Assembly (NCBI RefSeq): GCF_014466955.1 | Contig: NZ_AP023396.1 | Span: 2,108,001 to 2,172,000 of the forward strand | Origin: Nocardia wallacei | GTDB taxonomy: Bacteria; Actinomycetota; Actinomycetes; Mycobacteriales; Mycobacteriaceae | DNA: 64,000 bases | Direction of reading: 5' to 3' | Shown: positions 45,838 to 54,353 of the stretch, piece after piece | How the letters are laid out: every line of letters starts with the position of its first letter | Position numbering within the stretch: the first letter of the stretch is position 1 | Made by a program: the position numbers and the translations under genes | The notes under the pieces: model-generated | What the model was told of the DNA's origin: nothing | The model's database searches: none | What the model saw: the letters and a program-made list of their open reading frames with translations, nothing else

Positions 45838-46629
45838 TCAGTACGCAATCCGCGGCCTCCGGCGCAGCAGTGCGGCCGGTGTGCTGCCGCGGCGGCGCAG
45901 CCTGCGGATGCCCAGGATCACCGCGAGCACGGCGACGATGCCGCCGACCACCGGGGCAACCACCTGGTGACCCACCTCGGCGCCGGACAGCTCGGTGCCG
46001 AACACGTACTCCGGCACGGGCGTCGCGTAGTTCTGGCGACGGGAGTTGAGATCGACGGCGGTCGTGGCGACGCTCGCGAGGACCTCGCACCGGGTCTTGT
46101 CGAGTGGCTCGGAATGGTTGCCGCAGGCCGCGTACATGCGGTGTTCGAGGGCGGCGTCGACGGCCTGCCGCGCCCACGGGCCGAGCGGCTGATGCTCGCG
46201 TTCGGCGTAGCGGAGCAGATCGTAGCCGAGGTCGTGGGCTTTGCACGCCGTCTCGAAATCGGGTGGCAGCGGGATGGGGGAGGAACAGCCGCCGCTCGGG
46301 TCGATCAGCAATCCTTCCGCTACTACGGGTCGATAGCCCTGCTGGGCCGGGAAGTCGTCGGGGATCGCCGCCTCCCAGGGACGGTCGCCGGTCAGCTCGG
46401 TAACCGCGGTCCGCGCCGCCGCGCTCTCGGGGGCGGGGTGCGAGATGGCCGCGGCGGCCGCCGGGGCGAACGCAACGGTCGACCCCGCCACCATCGCGAC
46501 CACACCCGCGGCTCCCGCCATCCGCCGTAGCCGTCCGGAGCTGCCGGGCGGTGCGCCCGCATCCCGCGAATTCGACGAGCCGGCGATCGACTCGGCGCGG
46601 GATGGGTGGTCCTGCGTTGCATCGCTCAT
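45838..46629 (-). CDS. Phospholipase A2-like secreted/membrane-anchored protein
   Basis: A 263-residue protein. A hydrophobic signal/anchor lies at residues ~37-62, and a second transmembrane helix near the C-terminus (~222-242) followed by an Arg-rich tail. The central domain has CKAHDLGYDLLR with His132-Asp133, the catalytic pair pattern of prokaryotic phospholipase A2, and additional Cys (GGCSSP, YAACGN, TRCEVL) for disulfides. Predicted to act outside the membrane on phospholipids; activity is inferred. Lies upstream of the membrane hydrolase, same strand, 233 bases apart. Confidence 0.72.
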   Translation of the reverse strand: MSDATQDHPSRAESIAGSSNSRDAGAPPGSSGRLRRMAGAAGVVAMVAGSTVAFAPAAAAAISHPAPESAAARTAVTELTGDRPWEAAIPDDFPAQQGYRPVVAEGLLIDPSGGCSSPIPLPPDFETACKAHDLGYDLLRYAEREHQPLGPWARQAVDAALEHRMYAACGNHSEPLDKTRCEVLASVATTAVDLNSRRQNYATPVPEYVFGTELSGAEVGHQVVAPVVGGIVAVLAVILGIRRLRRRGSTPAALLRRRPRIAY

Positions 46630-46782
46630 GACAGCCTAGGTTATGGACCGGCACCTCACCCGTCCTCACGCCGGGGATAGATTCCGCGGCCGCAGCCGCG
46701 GGGGACACCGGCGGGCGGCTCGTACCGGGGTAGGGGGTGTGAATTCACCCGGGGGTATGACGACGCAGGTCGAGCGGATTTC

Positions 46783-46788
46783 TACTGT
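46783..46788 (+). promoter_or_regulatory. -10 element of a leaderless promoter for the first histidine kinase
   Basis: TACTGT, seven bases before the ATG at 46796. Supports that ATG over in-frame starts at 46757 and 46643. Confidence 0.5.
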
Positions 46789-46795
46789 CGTAGGC

Positions 46796-48091
46796 ATGGC
46801 TCGGATGGCGCGGATGGCGCGGCTTGTGACTGGGACGGCACGCGACCCACAACGGATGCGGCTCGCCTTCGACGGGTTCACCGCGTTGGTCACCGCGATC
46901 CTGTTCGCCGTGGCGTGGCCGACGCTGCACGTCACCCATCAGGTGCCCGCGGCGGCGCAGCCGTTCATCGCGGGACTGGCGGCCGTGCCGTTCGCGCTCG
47001 TGCGGGTGAATCCGGCTCTCGGCTGGGCGATTTCGGCGGCTTCCGCACTGGTGATCGCGATGGCCATTCCCAACCAGCCGGGCGATACGCTGCCGTTCCA
47101 GGTCGTGCACATCCTGGTGTTCTTCTCGCTGCTGTTCGCGGTGGCGGTGCGGGCGCAGATGCAGATCGTCGCGGTGGCGTGGTTGTTCTCGTCGCTGCTG
47201 TTCGCGACCAGCATGGCCCGCACCGGTGATGCGGCGTTCGGTTGGCCCATCGCCATGTCGGGGCTGGTGGTGTTCGGTCTGCTGGTGCGCTGGCTGGCAC
47301 TCTCGCGCCGGGCGCTGGTGCGGCAGGAAGAGGAGAACGAACTCGAACGTGCCCGCCGGGCGATTCTCGAGGAGAAGGCCCGCATCGCCCGCGACCTGCA
47401 CGACGTGGTCGCCCACCACATGTCGATGGTGGTGGTGCAGGCACAGACGGCGCCCTACCGGGTCGCCGACGTGTCTCCCGCGGCGCAAGCGGAGTTCGCC
47501 TCCATCGGCGCCTCCGCGCGCGAGGCGCTCAACGAGATCCGCAGCATGCTCGGTGTCCTGCGCAGCGACGGACAGTTGCCCGAGCACGCACCCCAACCCG
47601 CGGCCGCCGACGTGCTGGCCGTGCTGGACGGCGCCCGCCGGGCCGGTGTGTCGATCGAGTGGGCCATCGACGGTGAATTGGCGACCATCCCCGACACCAC
47701 AGGGCTCGCGCTCTACCGGATCGTGCAGGAATCGCTGTCCAATGCCTCGCGCCATGCGTCGGGCTCGGCCGTGCGGGTCGCGATCAGCGTCCGCCCGGGC
47801 GCGGCGGAGGTCGTCGTCACCAACGGCCCGGGAACGAGCGTGGCGAGCGGCACCTCCGGCACCGGCGTCGCGGGTATGCAGGCCCGCGCCGAGGCTATCG
47901 GCGGGGCCCTCACCGCCGGCCCGCGCCCGGACGGCGGTTTCGAGGTGCGTGCGGTACTGCCCTTCGGCACCGACGCGATCGCCCCCGCACCCGCCCAACC
48001 CGAGACTCCCGCCCTCGATTCCCCGACTCCCGCACCCGATTCCCCCACTCCCGCCCTCGAACCGTCCGCCGCCCCGACCGACCGGGCGTGA
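46796..48091 (+). CDS. Sensor histidine kinase, NarL/DesK type (cassette 1)
   Basis: A 431-residue kinase with about four to five transmembrane segments (residues ~30-165) and little extracellular loop. HisKA_3 dimerisation domain with the phospho-acceptor His202 in RDLHDVVAHHMS; HATPase region with ESLSNASRH and GTGVAGMQAR. The C-terminal ~35 residues are a Pro/Thr/Ser tail with repeats of DSPTPA. The start MARMARMARL is fixed by the -10 seven bases upstream. First of the plus-strand HK-RR-STPK cassette. Confidence 0.9.
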   Translation: MARMARMARLVTGTARDPQRMRLAFDGFTALVTAILFAVAWPTLHVTHQVPAAAQPFIAGLAAVPFALVRVNPALGWAISAASALVIAMAIPNQPGDTLPFQVVHILVFFSLLFAVAVRAQMQIVAVAWLFSSLLFATSMARTGDAAFGWPIAMSGLVVFGLLVRWLALSRRALVRQEEENELERARRAILEEKARIARDLHDVVAHHMSMVVVQAQTAPYRVADVSPAAQAEFASIGASAREALNEIRSMLGVLRSDGQLPEHAPQPAAADVLAVLDGARRAGVSIEWAIDGELATIPDTTGLALYRIVQESLSNASRHASGSAVRVAISVRPGAAEVVVTNGPGTSVASGTSGTGVAGMQARAEAIGGALTAGPRPDGGFEVRAVLPFGTDAIAPAPAQPETPALDSPTPAPDSPTPALEPSAAPTDRA

Positions 48092-48111
48092 CGTCAGGTC
48101 GCGCCCGATTC

Positions 48112-48255
48112 TGTGGTCGTGTCGTGGTTGGGCCCGTTCCTGTGGTCGTGTAGTGGTCGCGTCCGTTCCTGTGGTCGTGTAGTGGTCGCGTCCGTTCCTG
48201 TGGTCGTGTGGTGATCGCGCCCGATTCTGTGGTGGTGTGGTGGTCGTATCGATCC
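48112..48255. repeat. 29-bp tandem repeat array between the histidine kinase and response regulator
   Basis: Unit TGTGGTCGTGTAGTGGTCGC plus GTCCGTTCC. Copies at 48112-48140, 48141-48169, 48170-48198 and 48199-48227, with a partial fifth to about 48255 and a half copy before 48112. Copies 2 and 3 are identical. The unit is not a multiple of three and there are no spacers. Confidence 0.9.
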
Positions 48256-48375
48256 CGCGGCCGTGCGGTTCGTCCGAGGGGCCTGCCGGTGCGGTGGTTC
48301 GGTGCGCCGCGTGCGAAACTCGTTGCGATGTCCATCCGTCTTGCGGCGATCGCCCTATAGCTGAGGTCTCGTCAC

Positions 48376-49035
48376 GTGCCGATTACCGTGTTGATCGCCG
48401 ACGATCAGGCGATGGTGCGGCAGGGCTTCGGCGCCCTGCTCGCCGCCCAGTCCGATATCAGCGTCATCGGTGACGCGGCCGACGGCAAGGTCGCCGTCGA
48501 AGAGGCCAAACGGCTACGCCCCGACGTCGTGCTGATGGACGTGCGCATGCCGGAGATGAACGGCCTCGACGCCGCGCGGGCGATCCTGGCCGCGAATTTC
48601 GATCCGCCCATCCGGGTGCTCATGCTGACCACCTTCGACATCGACGACTACGTCTACGAGGCGCTGAGCCTGGGCGCCAGCGGATTCCTGCTCAAGGACG
48701 CGCCCGCCGAGGAACTGGTGCGCGCCGTGCGGGTGGTCGCGGACGGCCAGGCGCTGCTGGCCCCGACGGTGACCCGGCGGCTCATCGCCGACGTCACCCG
48801 CCGCCGCGCCCGGCCCAAGCCGACACCCGCGCTCGACGCCCTCACCCCGCGCGAACGCGAGGTGCTGGAACTCATCGCGAAGGGCATGTCCAACACCGAG
48901 ATCGCCGAGGCGCTGTTCGTCGCCGAGCAGACCGTGAAAACCCATGTGTCCAAGGTGTTCTCGAAGCTGGAGCTGCGTGACCGCGCGCAGGCGGTCGTGC
49001 TGGCCTACGAGTCCGGCCTGGTCACCCCCGGCTGA
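48376..49035 (+). CDS. NarL/LuxR-type response regulator (cassette 1)
   Basis: A 219-residue regulator: receiver domain with VLIADDQ, phospho-acceptor Asp55 in VVLMDVRMP and Lys in GFLLKDAP; LuxR HTH at ~150-215 (LTPREREVLELIAKGMSNTEIAEALFVAEQTVKTHVSKVF). GTG start; GAGG about nine bases upstream. Partner of the upstream kinase despite the 284-base gap filled by the 29-bp array. The STPK gene follows after 49 bases. Confidence 0.93.
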   Translation: MPITVLIADDQAMVRQGFGALLAAQSDISVIGDAADGKVAVEEAKRLRPDVVLMDVRMPEMNGLDAARAILAANFDPPIRVLMLTTFDIDDYVYEALSLGASGFLLKDAPAEELVRAVRVVADGQALLAPTVTRRLIADVTRRRARPKPTPALDALTPREREVLELIAKGMSNTEIAEALFVAEQTVKTHVSKVFSKLELRDRAQAVVLAYESGLVTPG

Positions 49036-49084
49036 CGGGGCAGGTAGGATCCCGGCTCGTACCTCGCAGGAAGGGGATCGCCAG

Positions 49085-50869
49085 GTGTACAGCAGCGGTG
49101 ACGTGTTCGCCGGGTTCTCCATCGAGCGCCTCCTCGGCCAGGGCGGGATGGGGTCGGTGTACCTCGCGCGCCACCCGCGCCTGCAGCGCCTCACGGCCCT
49201 GAAGCTGCTGAACCGGGAACTGTTCGCCGACGCCGAGATTCGCGCGCGGTTCGAACGCGAGGCCGATCTGGCCGCGCAGCTGGACCACCCGAACATCGTC
49301 GCCGTCTACGACCGCGGCGTCGAGGACGAGCAGCTGTGGATCAGCATGCAGTACGTCGACGGCGTGGACGCGGCCACCGTGCACCCGCACTCGCTCCCGC
49401 CGGAGCGCGCGGTGCAGATCATCGAGGGCGTCGCCGCCGCGCTCGACTATGCGCACGGCAACGGCGTACTGCATCGGGACGTGAAGCCCGCCAACATCAT
49501 GCTGGCCCGCTCCGGCGGCGGCAAGGGCGAGCGGGTGTTCCTGACCGACTTCGGTATCGCGCGGCTGCGCGAGGATTCCCAGCACCTCACCCAGGCCGGG
49601 ATGTTCACCGCCACCCTCGCCTACGCGTCCCCCGAGCAGATGACCGGCGCCGAACTGGATCACGGGTCGGACCAGTACTCCCTGGCCTGCGCGCTGTATT
49701 GGCTGCTCACCGCGACCGGCCCGTTCGATTCCGAGGATCCCGGCGAGGTGATCCACGGGCATCTGCAACTGCCGGTGCCGCCCGCCAGCATGCGCCGGAT
49801 CGGGCTGTCGCCCGCCATGGACGTGGTGATAGCCAAGGCGATGGCCAAGCGTCCGCGCGAAAGGTTCGCCAGCTGTAGCGAATTCGCGGCCGCCGCCCGG
49901 CACGCGCTGACCGCTCCGGCCCCCGTCGGGCCGACGACGGGCCAGCTCCCCGCGGTGGGCACGCCGCTCGCGGCGGCGAGTCCGCCTGCCCCGCAGGCAT
50001 ATCCGGCGTCCGTGCCGGTAGGTGCGCCGCTCGAGGCGGCGGCGGGCGCGGTGGCGCCGGGAGCCGCCGTTCCGCCGCTCGTCGCCGCGGGCCTTCGGCC
50101 CGGCATGCCCGTGCCCGCGCCGGGTGGTCCCGCCGCGCCGCCCGCGACCGCGACCCCGGCGCCGGCCGCACCCGGATTCGGCCCGCACCCGGCGCCCTAT
50201 CCGCCGTCCCGGCGCTCGTCCGGCGTGCTGGGCTGGCTCATACTCGTGGTGGTGCTGCTGGTCGCGGCGCTGGCGGTGGTCATCGGCGTCGTCGCCTCCG
50301 GTGACGACGACGCGGACACGGACGGTTTCGACACCACCACACCGCCGCGGATCTCCGACCCGGTGCAAGGTCTGCAGGCGATGCACGCCGCCTTCCCGCG
50401 ACTGGTGCCCGACCTACCGGCCGGTGACAGCGCCGGTAACGGCATCGGCTTCGGCGGCAAGGTGTGTTACGCGACCAGGGCGGGACATCCCTTGGTCCAG
50501 CACAACGAGGGCCAGCCGCTGCTGGGCAACTGGATCGCCGCGTGGGACTGCTGGGCGGGTGACGACGAGCAACCGGACTACGCGCTGCTCGCCTACGGTT
50601 CGCCCGCGGACGTGTACACCGTCCTCGCGCGCCTGCCCCCCAACCGGAAACTGGTGGAGCACAACAGCGGCAGCCCGTACACCAACCACCGCTGGAACAC
50701 CCCCGAAGATCAGCCGCGCACCACCTACTACGTGACAACGTCGTTCGAGAACGACGCCGAGCGCTCGCACTACCTGCTGTTCTGCAGCGACGACTACTGG
50801 CCGTCGACGCCACGCGGCTTGTCCGCCGCCGCCTTCGCCGAGTGGTGGAAGTCCTTGCCCCTCAGGTGA
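49085..50869 (+). CDS. Ser/Thr protein kinase with extracellular C-terminal domain (cassette 1)
   Basis: A 594-residue Pkn-type kinase. Kinase domain ~8-270: glycine loop GQGGMG, Lys40, HRD at 130-132, DFG at 155-157 and APE region as ASPEQM. An Ala/Pro-rich linker (~275-375), one transmembrane helix (~382-402) and a ~190-residue external domain with several Cys (GGKVCYAT, AWDCWAG, LLFCSDD) follow. The external fold is not a PASTA domain and I do not recognise it. GTG start at 49085; the longer frame starts inside the response regulator. Confidence 0.92.
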   Translation: MYSSGDVFAGFSIERLLGQGGMGSVYLARHPRLQRLTALKLLNRELFADAEIRARFEREADLAAQLDHPNIVAVYDRGVEDEQLWISMQYVDGVDAATVHPHSLPPERAVQIIEGVAAALDYAHGNGVLHRDVKPANIMLARSGGGKGERVFLTDFGIARLREDSQHLTQAGMFTATLAYASPEQMTGAELDHGSDQYSLACALYWLLTATGPFDSEDPGEVIHGHLQLPVPPASMRRIGLSPAMDVVIAKAMAKRPRERFASCSEFAAAARHALTAPAPVGPTTGQLPAVGTPLAAASPPAPQAYPASVPVGAPLEAAAGAVAPGAAVPPLVAAGLRPGMPVPAPGGPAAPPATATPAPAAPGFGPHPAPYPPSRRSSGVLGWLILVVVLLVAALAVVIGVVASGDDDADTDGFDTTTPPRISDPVQGLQAMHAAFPRLVPDLPAGDSAGNGIGFGGKVCYATRAGHPLVQHNEGQPLLGNWIAAWDCWAGDDEQPDYALLAYGSPADVYTVLARLPPNRKLVEHNSGSPYTNHRWNTPEDQPRTTYYVTTSFENDAERSHYLLFCSDDYWPSTPRGLSAAAFAEWWKSLPLR

Positions 50870-50914
50870 TTCACAGCCCCTCAGGCGATTCGCAGCCCCT
50901 CAGGTGATTCGCAG
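50858..50914. repeat. 19-bp tandem repeat spanning the stop of the first STPK gene
   Basis: Three copies of CCCCTCAGGTGATTCGCAG-like sequence at 50858-50876, 50877-50895 and 50896-50914. The TGA stop of the kinase lies in the first copy. Confidence 0.85.
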
Positions 50915-50920
50915 CCCCGG

Positions 50921-51097
50921 TCACGGGGCCGCGCGTTCGTCGAGGACCATGTGCCCGGCATCGACGAGGATCTGCCTGGCGCGGCGGCGCACCCGGCAAT
51001 CATCGACGGTGCAGCACCTGTGGATCTGCATCGCTTCGTGCGCTCGATCGGGTGTCAGCGGACCGGGATCCACAGTGCAGTCGAAGAGGAACATCAT
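50921..51097 (-). CDS. Small Cys-containing protein of unknown function
   Basis: A 58-residue product starting MMFLFDCTVDPGPL, with IHRCCTVDDCRV in the middle and a C-terminal helix (RRARQILVDAGHMVLDERAAP). The four Cys and the amphipathic end look protein-like, and I have an impression of similar short actinobacterial proteins, but I cannot name a family. No strong ribosome binding site. A competing plus-strand frame (50904-51179) looks less protein-like. Confidence 0.45.
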   Translation of the reverse strand: MMFLFDCTVDPGPLTPDRAHEAMQIHRCCTVDDCRVRRRARQILVDAGHMVLDERAAP

Positions 51098-51206
51098 GGT
51101 GGCTACCAGCGTTCTTCGCGGAAAGTCCGGGCGGGGATACGACCCCGGTAAGCGTATCCAGGTTCGGGGCACCGCGTGAGCGGTACGGGGTACCCGGAGA
51201 CGACGC

Positions 51207-52238
51207 TCAGCCGAAGAACGCCGCCGCTTCCTCGTGCCGGTCGGCCGGCACCAGCTTCAGCTGCTTGGTCGCCTCCGCCAGCGGCACCAGTTCGATCTGG
51301 GTGCCCTGCAGCGCCACCATCTGCCCGAACTGCCCGTCGTGCACGGCCTCGGTGGCGTGCACCCCGAACCTGGTCGCCAGCACCCGGTCGAACGCCGTCG
51401 GTTTGCCGCCGCGCTGCACGTGCCCGAGCACCGTGGTGCGCACCTCCTTGCCGATGCGGCGCTCGATCTCGACGCCCAGCTGATGCGCGACGCCGGTGAA
51501 GCGCTCGTGGCCGTATTCGTCGACGCCGCCCTCACGCAGGTGGAACGAACCCTCCGTCGGCTTGGCGCCCTCGGCCACCACACAGATGAAATGCGAATCA
51601 CCGCGCTGGAAGCGGCGTTTGATCATCGTGCACACCTCGTCCACGTCGAAGGGCACCTCGGGGACCAGGGTGAGGTGCGCGCCGGAGGCGATGCCGGAAT
51701 TCATGGCGATCCATCCGGCGTGCCGGCCCATCACCTCCACCAGCATCACGCGCTGATGCGATTCGGCGGTGGTGTGCAGCCGGTCGATGGCGTCGGTGGC
51801 GATGGTGATCGCGGTGTCGTGGCCGAAGGTGGTGTCGGTGCAGTCGATGTCGTTGTCGATGGTCTTGGGCACGCCCACCACCGGGACGCCCTCGTCGGCG
51901 AGCCAGCTGGCGGCGGTCAGGGTGCCCTCGCCGCCGATCGGGATGAGCGCCTCGATGCCGTTGTCGTCGAGGGTCTGTCTGATCCGGCCCAGGCCGGCGC
52001 GCAGCACGTCGGGGTTGGTGCGCGCGGTGCCGAGCATGGTGCCGCCCTTGGTGAGCAGCCGGTCGGTGCGGTCGTCGTTCTGGATCTGGATCTTGCGATC
52101 CTCGAGTAGGCCGCGCCAACCGTCCTGGAAACCGACGATCGCGTCGCCGTAGCGGCCGTTCGCGGTGCGAACGACTGCCCGGATGACCGCGTTCAAGCCT
52201 GGGCAGTCCCCGCCTCCGGTCAAGACTCCGATGCGCAT
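51207..52238 (-). CDS. pfkA: 6-phosphofructokinase
   Basis: A 343-residue PfkA ([20 protein letters not shown]). The nucleotide site has GGEGT, with Gly at the position equivalent to E. coli 104 as in ATP-dependent enzymes, while the catalytic block is PKTIDND with Lys where E. coli has Gly124, a mix typical of actinobacterial group III enzymes. It commits fructose-6-phosphate to glycolysis. In mycobacteria pfkA lies between gatA and gatB; here it is within the signalling block, 67 bases downstream of the lipoprotein genes. Confidence 0.95.
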   Translation of the reverse strand: MRIGVLTGGGDCPGLNAVIRAVVRTANGRYGDAIVGFQDGWRGLLEDRKIQIQNDDRTDRLLTKGGTMLGTARTNPDVLRAGLGRIRQTLDDNGIEALIPIGGEGTLTAASWLADEGVPVVGVPKTIDNDIDCTDTTFGHDTAITIATDAIDRLHTTAESHQRVMLVEVMGRHAGWIAMNSGIASGAHLTLVPEVPFDVDEVCTMIKRRFQRGDSHFICVVAEGAKPTEGSFHLREGGVDEYGHERFTGVAHQLGVEIERRIGKEVRTTVLGHVQRGGKPTAFDRVLATRFGVHATEAVHDGQFGQMVALQGTQIELVPLAEATKQLKLVPADRHEEAAAFFG

Positions 52239-52305
52239 GCCAGCTATCTTGCCGGGCGCACCGCGGCAGCGCAGCCCCGGCCCCGTGAACCCTCGGTAAC
52301 AGTGC

Positions 52306-53283
52306 TCAGCGCGTGACGGGGCACTGCCCGGCGGGCAGTTCCCCGAGGTGCTTGCCGACCAGGGCGCCCAGCTTGCTGAGGATCTGGGTACCGTCCTCGA
52401 ATCCGCCCGAATTGGATTGCGCCGCAAGGGCGATGGCCATCTGCCCGGACGGCGTGGTCACCAGCCCGAACTGGCGGACCAGATAGCTGCCGCTCGGGTC
52501 CGGACCCCAGCCGCCCTTGTACTGGGCGTTGTCCAGCCGCCCGATGCCCCACTGCTGGCCCCACACCACCTTGCCCATCAGCCCGACGACGGTGTCGGCG
52601 TCGGGCAGGCAGGGGAGCCGGGAGGCGAATCGCACCTGGTCGGCCAGGGACCACTCGGCCTGGCCGAAGGCGGAGTACTCCGCGCGGCGGCGGGTCGCGG
52701 GCACCTCGGTGGTAGTGTCGCCGCCCTCGCGCAGGACCGCCTCCACGGCCTGCGCCGCCTTGTCCGGCGCGCCCAGCGACTGCCACAGTCCGTCAGCGGC
52801 GCTGTTGTCGGATTCGGTGATGGCCGCCGACATCTGGGACGTGCCGGTATTGCCGTTGGCGCGCAGCACCGCCAGCGTCAGCGGCACCTTCATCGTCGAC
52901 CAGGCCGGGCCGGAGGTCCAGTCGCCCATGGACGTCAACCGGTCGCTACCGACGGCCATCAGCGCGATACCGGCGTGGCCGCCCAGGGACGGTTGCACGT
53001 CCTTGAAGTCGGCGGCCAGCGTGCCGGGCAGGGCCACCATCGCGCCGACGGTGGCGTTGGCCGGGCGCGTCACCGTGGTGAGCGGGTCGGTGTCGGTGGG
53101 GGCGGAACAGGCGGCGGCGCCGAGGACCAGCGCGCCGCACAGTACCGCGGTCAGCCGCCGGATCGCTCCGGTGCGCGGCCGTATTCGCTCGGTTTTCGTC
53201 GCTCCTGCACCGAAAAAGCCTGGCTGTGGGCATTTTTCGGCCCGCCCGGAACGGCCGCCCGGACGCCCGTGTGCTGCGTCCAC
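52306..53283 (-). CDS. Class A beta-lactamase-like lipoprotein (copy 2)
   Basis: A 325-residue exported protein. Signal peptide at ~41-58 ending LGAAAC, probable lipidation at Cys59, after an unusually long 40-residue N-terminus; GGAGGTG six bases before the GTG at 53283 still supports this start. Motifs of a penicillin-recognising serine hydrolase: SxxK at 129-132 (STMK), SDN at 158-160 and KGG at 256-258. Close paralogue of the next gene upstream. It may be a true beta-lactamase or a peptidoglycan-recognising relative; the omega-loop Glu is not obvious. Confidence 0.82.
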   Translation of the reverse strand: MDAAHGRPGGRSGRAEKCPQPGFFGAGATKTERIRPRTGAIRRLTAVLCGALVLGAAACSAPTDTDPLTTVTRPANATVGAMVALPGTLAADFKDVQPSLGGHAGIALMAVGSDRLTSMGDWTSGPAWSTMKVPLTLAVLRANGNTGTSQMSAAITESDNSAADGLWQSLGAPDKAAQAVEAVLREGGDTTTEVPATRRRAEYSAFGQAEWSLADQVRFASRLPCLPDADTVVGLMGKVVWGQQWGIGRLDNAQYKGGWGPDPSGSYLVRQFGLVTTPSGQMAIALAAQSNSGGFEDGTQILSKLGALVGKHLGELPAGQCPVTR

Positions 53284-53411
53284 CGGTTCACCTCCACCAT
53301 CACGGGGCGGCCCGCCAACCGGACACCCGTCAGTCGAGGCATTGTGTGCTTTCCGGGCGCAGCGGTCAAATGCCGCAACTCACGGTGGCACATCTGCGAC
53401 GGCCGCCGCGC

Positions 53412-54353
53412 TCACCTCCGGCACTCGCCGCCGCCCAACTCGCGGATGTGTTTTGCCAGCAGAGCGGCCATCTTGTCGAGCATCGCGGTGCCGTCGTCGA
53501 ACGTGCCCGAATCCGGCTGTGCGGCAAAGGCCACCGCGAGCTGGCCGGACCAGGTGGGGATGAGTCCGAACTGGCGGACCAGGTACGCGCCCGTCTCGTC
53601 GTCGGGACCCCAGCCGCCCTTGTACTCGGCGCCGACGAAGGCGCCCAGGCCCCAGGACTGGCTGGAGGTGATCTCGCTCATCAGATCCACCACCCGCGCC
53701 GCCTGGGGCAGACACGGCAGGCGGCTGGCGAAGCGCACCTGGTTGAGCAGCGTCCACACGGTCGCGCCGAAGGCCAGCGGGTCGTCGACCGTCTCGCGCG
53801 CCTCCGGATTGTGCCGGTCGGCGACATCGGTTGTGGTGTCCCCGGTTTCGCGCAGCACCGCCTCCACCGCGTCGGCCGCGCGATCGCCGCCGCCGATGGC
53901 GTCCCACAGCTGCTGGGCCGCCTCGTTGTCGGACGCGGTGATTGCCGCCGATGCCGTGTCGAGCAGACCCTCCGGATCGTTGCGCAAGGCCACCAGCGCC
54001 AGCGGGACCTTGATGGTCGACCAGGCGATGCCGGTGGTCCAGTTGCCCAGGGTGATCACGCGGTCGCCGCCGACCGGCATCACGGCCAGGCCCATGGTGC
54101 CCGGCAATTCGGCTTGCAGCGCGGCGAATTCGTTGGCCAGCGAGTTCGGGACGGCGAGATCGTCACCGACGCGATGCGGTGCGGGCTGCTGCTGCGCCTC
54201 GTTCACGGTCGGGGCCGCGATCACGACCGGCTCGTCGGCCACCGGAAGCGGAGCACCGGCGTGCGCCGTGCACGCCGCGATCGTCGCCGTCGACACCACC
54301 AGCAGCGCCCATCGAAAACCTTTGCGCCGGAAACACTTCACCTCAGTAGACAT
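53412..54353 (-). CDS. Class A beta-lactamase-like lipoprotein (copy 1)
   Basis: A 313-residue lipoprotein: signal peptide with lipobox IAAC, lipidated Cys28; SxxK at 112-115 (STIK), SDN at 141-143, KGG at 245-247. Shares with copy 2 the blocks [37 protein letters not shown] and KGGWGPD, so they arose by tandem duplication. The ATG at 54353 lies inside the end of the upstream STPK gene (11-base overlap), which ties it to that kinase. Predicted outer face of the membrane. Confidence 0.85.
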   Translation of the reverse strand: MSTEVKCFRRKGFRWALLVVSTATIAACTAHAGAPLPVADEPVVIAAPTVNEAQQQPAPHRVGDDLAVPNSLANEFAALQAELPGTMGLAVMPVGGDRVITLGNWTTGIAWSTIKVPLALVALRNDPEGLLDTASAAITASDNEAAQQLWDAIGGGDRAADAVEAVLRETGDTTTDVADRHNPEARETVDDPLAFGATVWTLLNQVRFASRLPCLPQAARVVDLMSEITSSQSWGLGAFVGAEYKGGWGPDDETGAYLVRQFGLIPTWSGQLAVAFAAQPDSGTFDDGTAMLDKMAALLAKHIRELGGGECRR

